From positions 8,132,501-8,196,500 of the forward strand of contig NC_134770.1 in the NCBI RefSeq assembly GCF_050436995.1: a stretch of DNA of 64,000 nt, written 5' to 3'. A model generated the notes under the pieces. The model was not told the origin of the DNA, did not search any database, and saw only the letters and a list, made by a program, of their open reading frames with translations. Source of the stretch: Anticarsia gemmatalis. Lineage: Eukaryota; Arthropoda; Insecta; Lepidoptera; Erebidae. Below, piece by piece: positions 35,742 to 46,278 of this stretch. Within the stretch, counting starts at the first letter, position 1. Each line of letters opens with the position of its first letter. Made by a program: the position numbers and the translations under genes.

Positions 35742-36030
35742 AAGTTGTTCAAGGCATTTCGAAGCGACTTAAACAACTGTTATTTTCATTGATAACAAAC
35801 GGGACCGACTTTTCACGTACTCCTGAAAGCACGGCGATATTCTGTTGAAATATTATTAAATGGCCACACCGGCCACCCATCTATAGACTGTCTGAGCTAA
35901 AGGTTGCTTAACCCATTGATTGTTTACTGGCCAACGTGCCCACGGAAGAACGAAGACACTCAGTTCAAATATCAGTAGTGACCACCCATCTTTAAAACCT
36001 CCGAGCTAAAGGTTGCTTAACTCACTAATC
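35742..36030 (-). mobile_element. 5S rRNA-derived SINE pieces, reverse
   Basis: Forward-strand words GACTTAAACAACTGTTATTT, GGGACCGACTTTTCACGTAC and GGCCACCCATCTATAGACTG, then AGCTAAAGGTTGCTTAACCC, are the reversed body and 5S-like head. A second partial head (CCACCCATCTTTAAAACC, AAGGTTGCTTAACTCAC) follows at 35978-36030. Confidence 0.7.
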
Positions 36031-36035
36031 GTAAA

Positions 36036-36120
36036 TTCGATTCACACAGGGTCTGGTTGTATAATTGTGTCCGTTGTTTGTATGTTTGTAAAAGTCTCTG
36101 CGACACAAGAGAACTACATG
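36036..36120 (+). mobile_element. SINE family B tail fragment, forward
   Basis: GATTCACACAGGGTCTGGTT, TGTGTCCGTTGTTTGTATGT and TTGTAAAAGTCTCTGCGACA are the body words shared with 38290-38345 (reverse) and 62480-62570. Confidence 0.6.
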
Positions 36121-36354
36121 GTGCGGAAGTTGTCTATAAAAAAATACTATGCTGTTTTTATGTAAAAACTATTTTCATCAATAGATACTTGTGCTGCAAC
36201 AGCGGGTCTCACAAAATTAGAATGCACTTTTCTGTCACTATGTTAGAAATCTAGTTTTGGAATTGTTCCAGATCAATTAGTATCTGCTTTAGTAAAATAG
36301 AAATTTAAAATATAAGTAGCACACATATCATTAAAATAAATTGAAACTATTAAT

Positions 36355-36602
36355 GTCCCACTGCTGAGCACGGGTCTCCTCCCGTAATGAGGTAGGGGTT
36401 AGGCCTTAAGTCCACCCTGCTGGCTTTCAAGTAGGGGACTTTACATATCTTCAAGAACTATTCTAAAGTTCTTTCAGGTGTGCAAGTTTGCATCACGATG
36501 TTTTTCTTCTTTGTTGAAGCAAGTGATAATTTATTTCTATGACACACACTTACAACCTGCAACCACTTGCGTAAGAGGTACCAATTTATACCACTCGGCA
36601 TT
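36355..36602 (-). mobile_element. tRNA-derived SINE (family E), reverse
   Basis: TGTCCCACTGCTGAGCACGG, TCCTCCCGTAATGAGGTAGG, TGCATCACGATGTTTTTCTT and GAAGCAAGTGATAATTTATT lead into the reversed head ACTTGCGTAAGAGGTACC ... ACCACTCGGC. It is followed at once by a family-A tail. Confidence 0.7.
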
Positions 36603-36603
36603 T

Positions 36604-36692
36604 TATGTATGCTTATCGGTTATCAGGTTACCATCGTACAAGCTCTGCTTAAATTGGAATCAAATCAGTGTGTAAATTGTCCAATGATATGA
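36604..36692 (+). mobile_element. SINE family A, 3' fragment
   Basis: Only the tail is present: TTATCGGTTATCAGGTTACC, then CGTACAAGCTCTGCTTAAAT and TTGTCCAATGATAT. It abuts an inverted family-E SINE, giving a composite. Confidence 0.7.
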
Positions 36693-36954
36693 AAATAGTA
36701 ACTCTATCAAAAAATACGAAGACAATAAAGCACTCTTCCTGCACCGAAGCCTTATAAAACAATACTTATCCTATAGATATATTGTGTAAGACAAACTATT
36801 ACATAGTAAGTTTGAGCCTACGGGTAACTCTTTTGTTCAGACGTGTGCCGAATGATAAATAGATAAGGAAGTGTGGAGTAGTTCGTGTATTATTTTGTAT
36901 TTTTTGAGTCAATTTACAAAGTGTATATTATTTAATATTACATACATAATAACC

Positions 36955-37170
36955 ACTTCAGAATGAAAGTGTAGGTAGAGGCGCGTTTCACGAATGTTAG
37001 TCCCATGTAACAGAAGGTCTATTGCCATATACCGAGCATTTTACTAAATTCCGGGTTACTATTGCAAATATTTCTAATATAAATTAGAAAATACAAATAG
37101 CACTTTGCCCGGAAATTGAACCCGAGACCTTATGATCACCAGTTGGAAATACTGCCGACTGCGCCTAGGT
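36955..37170 (-). mobile_element. tRNA-derived SINE (family D), reverse
   Basis: TTAGTCCCATGTAACAGAAG, CGGGTTACTATTGCAAATAT and GCACTTTGCCCGGAAATTGA are followed by CGAGACCTTATGATCACC, the reversed box B region, and GACTGCGCCTAGG in place of the reversed box A. Confidence 0.65.
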
Positions 37171-37189
37171 AACTAGGTGACAGTCGTTA

Positions 37190-37362
37190 ATAGTAGTCTA
37201 AGCTAGTCTGACAACCAGTCGTACCGAAGGGTATCGTGTAATAACCCAGGTAACTGGGTTGTGGAGGTCAGATAGGCAGTCGCTCCATGTAAAACACTGG
37301 TATTCAGCTGCATCTGGTGAGACTGGAAGCCGACTCCAACATATCTGGAGGTAAGGCTAGAC
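37190..37362 (+). repeat. LINE-tail-like repeat (family F)
   Basis: CTAGTCTGACAACCAGTCGT and TAATAACCCAGGTAACTGGG precede the conserved words GGCAGTCGCTCCATG and CATCTGGTGAGACTGGAAGC. The layout matches 39880-40097. Confidence 0.65.
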
Positions 37363-37391
37363 TGATATTTGAGCTCTGTGTTTGTTCTTCC

Positions 37392-37482
37392 TATGTTTCA
37401 AAATCAAAATCAAATCACTTATTCATTGAGGTCAAATGTTGACAATTATGATAGTCGGTACAATTACAAAAACTTGGTGCGG
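37392..37482 (-). repeat. LINE 3' tail fragment, reverse
   Basis: TCAAAATCAAAATCAAATCA followed by TTGACAATTATGATAGTCGG is the reversed end of the same tail that ends forward at 47440. The TGATTTTGATTTTGA terminus is typical of a moth LINE 3' end. Confidence 0.6.
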
Positions 37483-38261
37483 AAGATGTATTTACTAAAA
37501 ATGAACAAACAAACTAACATGTCCATGTTTCTATGTACAGAAAGTCTATTAGATTTTCCCTGTGTAATATCTATATATATAAAGAGTTTAGGTCTATTAT
37601 ATACGGTCGCCATATTGTTGCGTCAGTCTAGATTAACTTTGTATTAGATTATTTTGTAAGGCTTGTTATTAAATGAATATTGTGCCGTGGTTAGATTGGT
37701 CTATGTACGGAAGAAAATACTTCTTTATTTGAGTTCTAGGCTTTTATTTATGTTACAAAGAGAGTCTGAGAGTATATTTAGTGTATTCGGATAAGTGAAA
37801 TGGACAATTGTAATCAAAACTAGCTTCTAGAATATAAATTAAGGTACCTGGATCAGAAATGGCCAGACGAAACATATGGCCACAAACTAATTTCAAACCT
37901 CGTTCGTTCGTTGCGTTCCAATATTTCGTGTTGGGTGAGAATTATTTAAACTTCAGAAATAATTTATTTACTAATAGATAACTTCGGTATATTTTTTTCC
38001 CTACACGAAAATAAAAAAAAAACTCAACCATTTAGATAACCAAGTTCAATGTGACATCCTCTGTCAGTTATAGCATAATACTACGAACAAAACGCCATGA
38101 CACATTAAAAGTATCAAACAAATAAATCCGGCTGTAATGTGCAGTACACGTAAGTATCAAATTGTCGGCTCATTCTGTGAATGAGTAGCGTAACACACGT
38201 ATTCATTCAACGGTCAAGAATGAACGAGATTTAAAATAACTGTTCTGTAGATTTTTTTTTG

Positions 38262-38468
38262 TCTTTATTTTTTTTTAAAAGACAACTCCCTTACTAAAAA
38301 TTGCTCTTGTGTCGCGGGGACTTTTACAAACATACAAACAACGGACACAATGTACAATCAGACCCGAAACAATTATTTGTGGATCACACAAATAATTGTT
38401 CCGTGTGGGAATCGAACCCATAACTTCCCGACGGAGTGATAGGGGCGTGGGTACCATCTTGCGTGTTT
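38262..38468 (-). mobile_element. tRNA-derived SINE (family B), reverse
   Basis: A poly-T run, AAAGACAACTCCCTTACTAA, TTGTGTCGCGGGGACTTTTA and CAAACAACGGACACAATG lead to AATTGTTCCGTGTGGGAATC, the reversed box B region. The box A end is degraded. Confidence 0.7.
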
Positions 38469-39064
38469 GTAACCTGGTCATCATTTTGGTGTAATTCGAC
38501 CACAGTTTGCGCCTTTAAAATTCTACAAGCCACATAAATAATATCATACAAAATACCCAAAAGCAAGCAAAAATATAAAACATTTAAAATCAAACGTCAT
38601 CTCATTACGGAACCCTAAAAGCTCGATATGAATGCATCATAGAGCTCACGTGCCAAGCGGTGTAATTTATCACTCGGCAGCGGGTTCCGCATACAAATGC
38701 GATGAGATAGCGTCCGTATTCTCAAGTTTTGAACATATTGTAGACGGAACCACTAGTGCATGCTTCATGTCTGTTCTTCATTATATTGTTTGAAGGATTT
38801 TGAGAATTAATATTGTTTTTGATATTATATTAGTTTCTGTTGTCGAGTGTTATGATGAGAATTGCGGTCAAAGTATTTAATTCTTCTTTTTCTTTTTTAA
38901 GCACTCTACAGCACTCTCATTGTGTTTGAAGATGTAAACAGATATGTATTAATTAGAAAATCTAAAGATTTTGTCAAGTTTGTATTGTAATCATGAACAA
39001 CATAAAACAATCAAATTATTATTTTGTAGACCAAAATATCAGAACAAGTACCTACCTTCAACTT

Positions 39065-39245
39065 TTATTTTTCCATTACTGAGGAAGGGTCTCTGTCCGA
39101 AAATTTAAGGTGGTAGGCCTTTAAGATACCACCACGATTGACACATGCAGGGTAGTGACATTCACGAACTGATTTGATAACTCTTTTCATTACGATGTCT
39201 TACTGCACTCTTAAAGCAATTGCTTATATATTGCAAAGAAGTAAT
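39065..39245 (-). mobile_element. SINE family E body fragment, reverse
   Basis: TTCCATTACTGAGGAAGGGT, TAAGGTGGTAGGCCTTTAAG, TACCACCACGATTGACACAT and TTACGATGTCTTACTGCACT match the family-E order in diverged form. The tRNA head is missing. Confidence 0.5.
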
Positions 39246-39879
39246 GTGAGTAACAAAGTAATAAATTAATAACTTACTTTACTTATTCACACATATCTTT
39301 AAAATATATGTGCACTGGTGAAATGAGTGGGCCAAGAACCCTTTATCTCTTGCATGGAAGGCAAGTGCTACCACAACAAGACTATCAAAACTTTTAACAT
39401 GATACCTAATACACAATAATGAGGTAATAGTACTAGTTTTATTTCAAAATAAAATCCTTGCCAACAATAGTAACGTCAAAACATTCTATTTTAATCTTTT
39501 CCTTAAAATACTTATTCAATTTTGTGAGTGAAAAATAAATTGATTTTATTTCAATTGTCGAGATGTGACGTCAGTGTGGCACATGCATCGGCGAGCAGTC
39601 TTCAACGGGTGGGTTCATTCCGATAGTATTTCTGACTCGAATTTCCTGATACTTTTGAATTTCAGATATTTATTTGAAAGATTCTGAAAGCATTTGAAGA
39701 TATTTCTAAAATCTGTCTTCTTTAAGTAACAGAGAAACTCGTCGCTAAGTAATAGCTACGCGGATCGAGGTACGCTTGCCGAGGTTTTTAAGTGGATGTC
39801 TAAATTATACATTTCAAGTTCATCTGTGTTTCAGTAGGCATGTCAAATTGAGGCCTCGGGTGTATTTTTTTAAGATCTT

Positions 39880-40097
39880 TGACACTAGTTACCAGTTCAG
39901 TCAGAAGATTGAAAGTCTGGTAACCAGTCTACTTAGTCTAGGGGTAACGTGTTATAATAACCCAGAAAACTGGGTTGCGGAAGTGTTTATTTGCAATCAC
40001 TGCATATACCTGTAATATACTATTCAGCATCATGCATCTGGTGATACTGGAAGCTGACACTAACATAGTTAGAAGAAAGGTTAGGCTGAACTAATAA
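39880..40097 (+). repeat. LINE-tail-like repeat (family F)
   Basis: TTGACACTAGTTACCAGTTC, AGTCTGGTAACCAGTC, TAATAACCCAGAAAACTGGG, CATGCATCTGGTGATACTGG and GAAGAAAGGTTAGGCTGA appear in the order seen at 37190. Confidence 0.65.
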
Positions 40098-40269
40098 ATA
40101 ATTTTATTTTATTATAGAAATCGTATTTCCGACCTCTAGCCGCAGATTCGACATTGTACTACAAACTCATCAAGGAATTAACCGGTTACCAGCTAGTATT
40201 ATTCCTACAATTCCTAAATCTTGTTAACCGAAGACATTAACAAAGACACCTTCCAAATAACAGACTTGG

Positions 40270-40435
40270 ATAGACAGCATCCATCTAATTACCAATTAAT
40301 CTTAGCCACAAACCCCCCCTAGGAAGGGGGAGAGGCACAAAACAGAAACCACCAGGCTGATTGGAATTGCGGTAACAGGTTGTAATTAGTATTTAAGTGG
40401 GACCTAACACTAGGTTTCTAATTGAACACTATTTT
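40270..40435. promoter_or_regulatory. Candidate enhancer: cluster of homeodomain-type motifs
   Basis: Within 165 bp there are CTAATTACCAATTAATC (40289 on), TGTAATTAG (40380), TTAAGTGG (an NK-type core, 40393) and CTAATTG (40421), together with CACCAGGCTG and GGATAGACAG words. The block lacks repeat signatures. Motif density alone is weak evidence in AT-rich DNA. Confidence 0.25.
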
Positions 40436-40439
40436 GGGG

Positions 40440-42090
40440 AGAACGCTTGATTGTGTGTTTGACAGGAATTACATAGTTGTTGAAATAATTACTAAATAGG
40501 TAACTTATACTAGTTGTTGGTACTGACTCCGCCCGGGTTTATGTTACCTACTATTTGACTACGTTTTCTTACAAAATTTCATCCCGCATTTCAGATGCAC
40601 AAAGCTTCTTTTGCTTGTTTTTGTTCTAGCTCCATAACTATCACGCCGTTTATAATACAAATTGTTTGATGTTGTGTCCGGAATCGGCCAATCAAGTTAA
40701 AGTTACAATAAACAAAACCTCCAAATGAACGACGAAGCTCTCGCTATCGCTATGCCGTTGAGAGAGGTGTTGATCGTGTGAGAAGTATCATGCATAATAA
40801 TTGACGCTACAAATTATCTGCAAACCAAGCATCAAAACAAATTGATCAGTATTTACTTACAAAGTAAAATAAAACTTGTCTGTTTGCCCTCACAAACTTT
40901 CGTATCTAACTAAATACTAGAATTTCCAGAACAAAAAAATATTACATACACTGAATGTTAGGTATACGAAAAGCAACAAGCCTATGTTCCTGAAAATCCT
41001 TTTCCTACGCAACCTAGATTGAACAGCCCCAAAATCTCGACCACCTGCTGAAAATCAATACCACTTTGAATTCAATGTAAGTAAACAATAAATACAGGGT
41101 CGGGAATCGAATTCACGACCGCCAGCGTTTAAAACGTTTGCTTTGTGGTTAAGCTTGTACTAGATTTGAATACAAACGGTGGGATTTACTTTTCTGTTTC
41201 AGTTTTGTACTGAAAGTGATTTCAGATTTGATAGAATAGTTTCGTAGATCTTTGGCTTATTGTGAAGATTTCACATTGTGAAACTTTGAGCTTATAGCAA
41301 GAATGTTGTTAAAGTTAGTTATATAACGTCATTTATAACTGTATTTTTTTAGAATTTCATCTATATCAGCTGAGTAGTTTCGCCGAAAAAGCGTAACACA
41401 TTGAGGCACAATAATAATTAGTGAACTAAAAAAAACTACTTCCGTGGTCCAATTTTGTATAAGTGTCAATCAAAATTTCAAATTCGATACACGGTTAAAA
41501 AATTGTTAATATATTTTTAGATTTTTTTTTATATTATCAACTACAGTCTTAAGTTTAGTAACAAGTATTTTTCATGTGTTACACGAGTGCACTGACCTTA
41601 ATTTGACACTCAAAAAGACATATGCTATAGGTTCATAAAAAAATATTAGTAATAAACTTAATATTGTAATGTTTCGTCTTCTCAATTTATCATACGTGTT
41701 TAACAATCAAAATTAGACTTCAATAATAATAATAATACTGTAAAACCCATTTTACCATCTTAAATTTGCCCCAATTCGTTGAAGTAATAAACATCTCAAT
41801 GAAACACCAAAACAAATAAGCAAGTATCACTATAAATCTAAAATTCCGTTCGATCTGTACGTAAATTAATCTCGCTCGGTTATCGGAAGCTAAATTAGGC
41901 CGGAATCGAGGCTTGCCTGGATTTGTGGTCAGATCGAGGCATTAAATCAAAATGTATCCGCTCTTGGCAGTCATGTTGGGAGGTAATAACTACCAACTGG
42001 TTTGTTTACGTTTTCTGTTTATTCAAGAAGTTTTTGAAACGTAGTTGAAATACAGCGAAGTGGAGTTACAAATCTTATAATTTTTTTTTG
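40440..42090. other. AT-rich intron stretch with short repeats, no gene seen
   Basis: A reversed tRNA-SINE head scrap (CGGGAATCGAATTCACGACC) lies at about 41101-41160 and a (AAT)n microsatellite at 41722-41740. Nothing coding is apparent. Confidence 0.4.
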
Positions 42091-42092
42091 GA

Positions 42093-42163
42093 CACAATCT
42101 TAGTGAAGGCGATTCCTACTCTGAAATCGCTCTTTAGCTAGAATCGCCTATGGTAAGATTGTG
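42093..42163. repeat. Short hairpin near the exon donor
   Basis: CACAATCTTAGTGAAGGCGA (42093 on) pairs with TCGCCTATGGTAAGATTGTG (ending 42163). The stems are 10 and 9 bp around a 4-nt internal mismatch, with a 25-nt loop. It lies about 260 nt inside the 33-kb intron. Confidence 0.6.
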
Positions 42164-42284
42164 TGTGGTAATTGACCCGAATTAGCTACAGTATGTAGGG
42201 GTCGGAACAGACTGCAATTTTACGTTATTTTCAAACCACGGGAATTTGTAGCATAGATTTCTAGAATACTGATAATTTCTTTAT

Positions 42285-42335
42285 AGCCTGTTTTTGTATG
42301 TTTGTAAAAATCTCCGCGACACAGACAATCCTTAA
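42285..42335 (+). mobile_element. SINE family B tail fragment
   Basis: GTATGTTTGTAAAAATCTCC and GCGACACAGAC match the family-B body word at 36080 and 62525. Nothing else of the element remains. Confidence 0.4.
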
Positions 42336-42422
42336 TTCGGGAGTCTTCTTTTACAAAAAAGTAACAATAATATAACAGGATATACCCGTACCTAAAACTT
42401 CTGAATAAAATAGTCCACTTAC

Positions 42423-42608
42423 CATTTAGTTCCCTCATCTCTTCCCCACGATTCTTCTTGAAGTACCACGTGACCTTCGGCTGCGGCTTGCCCTCCTTCA
42501 CGGAACAGCTCACGTTGACCTTCGCTCTCTCGAGTAGGGGGCCGAAGATGGACCCCTCGGCTAGGGTCTTACCGTCGCCCGTGATCAGCTCCACTGATTT
42601 GGGTTTGA
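42423..42608 (-). CDS. Internal exon, first half of an Ig domain of a Sidestep-like cell-surface receptor
   Basis: Read on the minus strand this 186-bp exon follows a good acceptor (TTTTGTCCACAG) and ends at a strong donor (G|GTAAGT). It starts with two bases of a split codon, gives 61 full codons and leaves one base, so it is a phase 1-1 exon. The peptide starts KPKSVELITG and includes the first Ig cysteine (VSC, about residue 34), the loop EGKPQPK and the core tryptophan VTWY (about residue 47). A Gly-Lys/Arg-Pro-x-Pro stretch just before VTW is typical of Sidestep-family Ig domains, which are neuronal transmembrane receptors that bind Beat ligands in Drosophila. The second cysteine is absent here and lies in the exon at 9172-9321. 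No signal peptide or membrane segment is in this part. Other Ig-superfamily members (nephrin/Kirre-like) are less likely alternatives. The Ig domain is seen; the family assignment is inferred. Confidence 0.85.
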
Positions 42609-42939
42609 CTGTGGACAAAAGCAAATGGGATTTAATATTTTAGTTTGGGATTTTTTTTTGGGAGGACTATGCATGACCAGTAGGCCCCTAGTGATGTGTT
42701 TTTTTTCGATGTATTGCTCAAATATTTATTCCGTGTGGGATTCAAACTACTGCTTTCCGAGATGTAGTTTATCGGAACAACTGTGTTTGTTTAAGACCCC
42801 TCTCGTTTAAATTGTTTTTGTTAATTGATGTAGCATTGAATGAGCTGTTCCTTAAATACATCTTGGTAATTATTTTAAAGCTGGTATTAATTCCAAATTT
42901 ACACTTTTAAAATTTATTAAGCTTGAATCCCGTAGACAT

Positions 42940-43040
42940 AAACGTACAATCAAACCTAAAACAATAAATTATGAAAATCGAACCCACAACACCCACGTAG
43001 TGGCAGCATAATAGCATACCACCTTAATCACTGCACCGCA
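42940..43040 (-). mobile_element. tRNA-SINE head (family B), reverse
   Basis: The reversed box B region (ATCGAACCCACAACACCC), CAGCATAATAGCATACCACC and the reversed box A end (CACTGCACCGCAGATGCG) are diverged but in order. Confidence 0.5.
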
Positions 43041-43933
43041 GATGCGACTTCAAAAGTACCTAAATAAAAAAAAAACATTCAAACTTTTAACGGTAAGCAA
43101 AAGCAATCAATTCAAAGTTATGCCATTTCACGATTCACACAATTTATTATTCAAAACGGTTTTCCCCATATTTTCTTTTCTATGATAAATAGTGTACATA
43201 TATTTGAAAAATACATTAGCACAAAACCTTCCCTCGGATTCGAATTAACGACCTTTACGATCGTATTCCATTTTATTTTGCGATACGATTGGATAGAATT
43301 GTTGTTTTATTTTGATATAAGTAAAATTTATTTTATTTGTACCTACTTGAGGTAACAGTGTTCAGAATAAATTTTGTATAGGAGCTTTTCAAACTTAGAA
43401 ATCTAGGATACAGTTTTTTCACTAACACACACAACGTATTTAAATAGAAAATAACTGTGTTATCTTGTGGATCATACATAATATATGTATTTGTTTTGTA
43501 TGGAAATCGAACCACCTACGATGCTCACGTATTAGCACCGACAACCACTAATACGGGTGGCGTCATAATAATATTATTTTTATTTCTAAGCGACTTCGAA
43601 AAGAGAGAAGTTCTCAATTCGGTCGTATTTATGGACATTAATATTCTTATTATTTCTAGTCTACTATCTCTAAAGTAAAAAGACGTGATTTTATGTTTGT
43701 ATGTGTGTATGTATTACCCAACTAGCACACAAGCGCTATAACAAGCTGCACAATGGCCGGTTAAAGGATTTTTATAACGCCTTAGGCTCCTTAGTAAGAA
43801 GTATAGTGGTTCTATAAGCGGCTACAGAACTCTTGTAGCGTCAAATAGGCCCATACTGTCCAGCTTATAGCTCGACATTGGATCTACAGTGGTCGTAAAT
43901 AGTAATTATAATAGTACGTAGTATAGTAGTAAT

Positions 43934-44100
43934 ACAGGAGCGCTAAAATAAGATGAAGGTGGTATAATCGCGCTACAAGAGCTTTTTCGCAGCTTCGTGG
44001 CGCTTATCAGCTGTTGTACAGAGGTGGTTAGCGCCACGAGCGTTCGAAAAAGCTCTTGCAGTGCGATTATACCACCTTTACCTTATTTTAGCGCTACTGT
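43934..44100. repeat. Inverted repeat with 70-bp arms inside the TIR element
   Basis: Positions 43934-44003 pair with 44031-44100 at about 87 percent (about nine mismatches, no gaps) around a 27-nt loop. Conserved words include AGCGCTAAAATAAG, AAGGTGGTATAATCGC and CAAGAGCTTTTTCG. Confidence 0.8.
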
Positions 44101-44783
44101 GTAACGGTTATAAATGCTAACGCTCTAAATTAGTAATATGGTCGGTTTATTATGGTGTAAACTAAATATATTTTTTTAAAATGAATCATCAGTGACAAAT
44201 GAGGAGACATTTTATTTTTACGGATTGGATTATTAAAATAACAAGTAGTCTATCGCTTTTAATTCTTTGTGTACGTGATATGAAAGTGCGAGTTCCAGTT
44301 TGCTGTCAATATATATGTATATTATCGTCAATATTTTCATGCGCCCTCAAAATATTCAGTTTTAAGTGCAAAAATTATATAGATATGTGGATTTGGAAAT
44401 TGTATTTTGAACATAAATAAGACTTTGAGGGTTACAGATAATTTAATTAGGGTTATAGGTAATAAAAAATGATTTTAATTATGTTAACGTTACCAGGCTA
44501 TAGATTTATATGATCTTCAAAAGATCGTAATAACCTCAAAAAATATGTTTACCAAATGCTATAATGGCGTCGCGGTCAAGCAGCTCTCAGAGTTGGTTAC
44601 ATCTGCTCTAGCGCCTTAAGCTGTACAAAGGCTCTAGTGTTTGCTGTTGTAGACCTCAAGGTTTTGCAGTTGTGGCATAGGAGTGCTTCAATATAACTGT
44701 TTTGGTCGCACACCAGCATTTTACTCGTACTTTTAGGGGTCAGTCGTTGAATATTAAAATAGTTTGAAAATCATTTTTATTTA

Positions 44784-46238
44784 TTTCATTTCATTTCATT
44801 TCATTTCATTTCATTTCATTTCATTTCATTTCATTTCATTTCATTTCATTTCATTTCATTTCATTTCATTTCATTTCATTTCATTTCATTTCATTTCATT
44901 TCATTTCATTTCATTTCATTTCATTTCATTTCATTTCATTTCATTTCATTTCATTTCATTTCATTTCATTTCATTTCATTTCATTTCATTTCATTTCATT
45001 TCATTTCATTTCATTTCATTTCATTTCATTTCATTTCATTTCATTTCATTTCATTTCATTTCATTTCATTTCATTTCATTTCATTTCATTTCATTTCATT
45101 TCATTTCATTTCATTTCATTTCATTTCATTTCATTTCATTTCATTTCATTTCATTTCATTTCATTTCATTTCATTTCATTTCATTTCATTTCATTTCATT
45201 TCATTTCATTTCATTTCATTTCATTTCATTTCATTTCATTTCATTTCATTTCATTTCATTTCATTTCATTTCATTTCATTTCATTTCATTTCATTTCATT
45301 TCATTTCATTTCATTTCATTTCATTTCATTTCATTTCATTTCATTTCATTTCATTTCATTTCATTTCATTTCATTTCATTTCATTTCATTTCATTTCATT
45401 TCATTTCATTTCATTTCATTTCATTTCATTTCATTTCATTTCATTTCATTTCATTTCATTTCATTTCATTTCATTTCATTTCATTTCATTTCATTTCATT
45501 TCATTTCATTTCATTTCATTTCATTTCATTTCATTTCATTTCATTTCATTTCATTTCATTTCATTTCATTTCATTTCATTTCATTTCATTTCATTTCATT
45601 TCATTTCATTTCATTTCATTTCATTTCATTTCATTTCATTTCATTTCATTTCATTTCATTTCATTTCATTTCATTTCATTTCATTTCATTTCATTTCATT
45701 TCATTTCATTTCATTTCATTTCATTTCATTTCATTTCATTTCATTTCATTTCATTTCATTTCATTTCATTTCATTTCATTTCATTTCATTTCATTTCATT
45801 TCATTTCATTTCATTTCATTTCATTTCATTTCATTTCATTTCATTTCATTTCATTTCATTTCATTTCATTTCATTTCATTTCATTTCATTTCATTTCATT
45901 TCATTTCATTTCATTTCATTTCATTTCATTTCATTTCATTTCATTTCATTTCATTTCATTTCATTTCATTTCATTTCATTTCATTTCATTTCATTTCATT
46001 TCATTTCATTTCATTTCATTTCATTTCATTTCATTTCATTTCATTTCATTTCATTTCATTTCATTTCATTTCATTTCATTTCATTTCATTTCATTTCATT
46101 TCATTTCATTTCATTTCATTTCATTTCATTTCATTTCATTTCATTTCATTTCATTTCATTTCATTTCATTTCATTTCATTTCATTTCATTTCATTTCATT
46201 TCATTTCATTTCATTTCATTTCATTTCATTTCATTTCA
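44784..46238 (+). repeat. (TTTCA)291 pentanucleotide satellite
   Basis: The array is 1,455 bp of the 5-bp unit TTTCA with no interruption that I can find, which is 291 units. TTTCA has no stop in any forward frame, so it creates a meaningless 508-codon open frame (Phe-Ile-Ser-Phe-His)n. The minus strand reads TGAAA and contains stops. On the minus strand, the sense strand of the Side-like gene, the intron RNA would carry UGAAA repeats. Such purity implies a recent expansion or an assembly consensus. Confidence 0.97.
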
Positions 46239-46278
46239 TTTTATTTTATTTTATTTTATTTTATTTTATTTTATTTTA
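46239..46278 (+). repeat. (TTTTA)8 tract adjoining the TTTCA array
   Basis: Eight TTTTA units follow the last TTTCA in register, then the pattern breaks at TTTATTCTTT. A C-to-T change in the unit converts one motif into the other. Confidence 0.95.

Larger units (their letters stand above)
9322..42422 (-). other. 33.1-kb phase-1 intron splitting one Ig domain
   Basis: The interval between the two matched exons is one intron of 33,101 bp, beginning GTAAGTGGAC and ending CTTGTTCCAG on the minus strand. It contains no other Ig-like exon that I can recognise on either strand. It holds a TIR element with a broken LINE (27635-29883), a complete Helitron (33542-33804), several SINE families and long AT-rich unique-looking stretches. 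An undetected small cassette exon cannot be excluded, but none is needed to make the domain complete. Confidence 0.75.
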
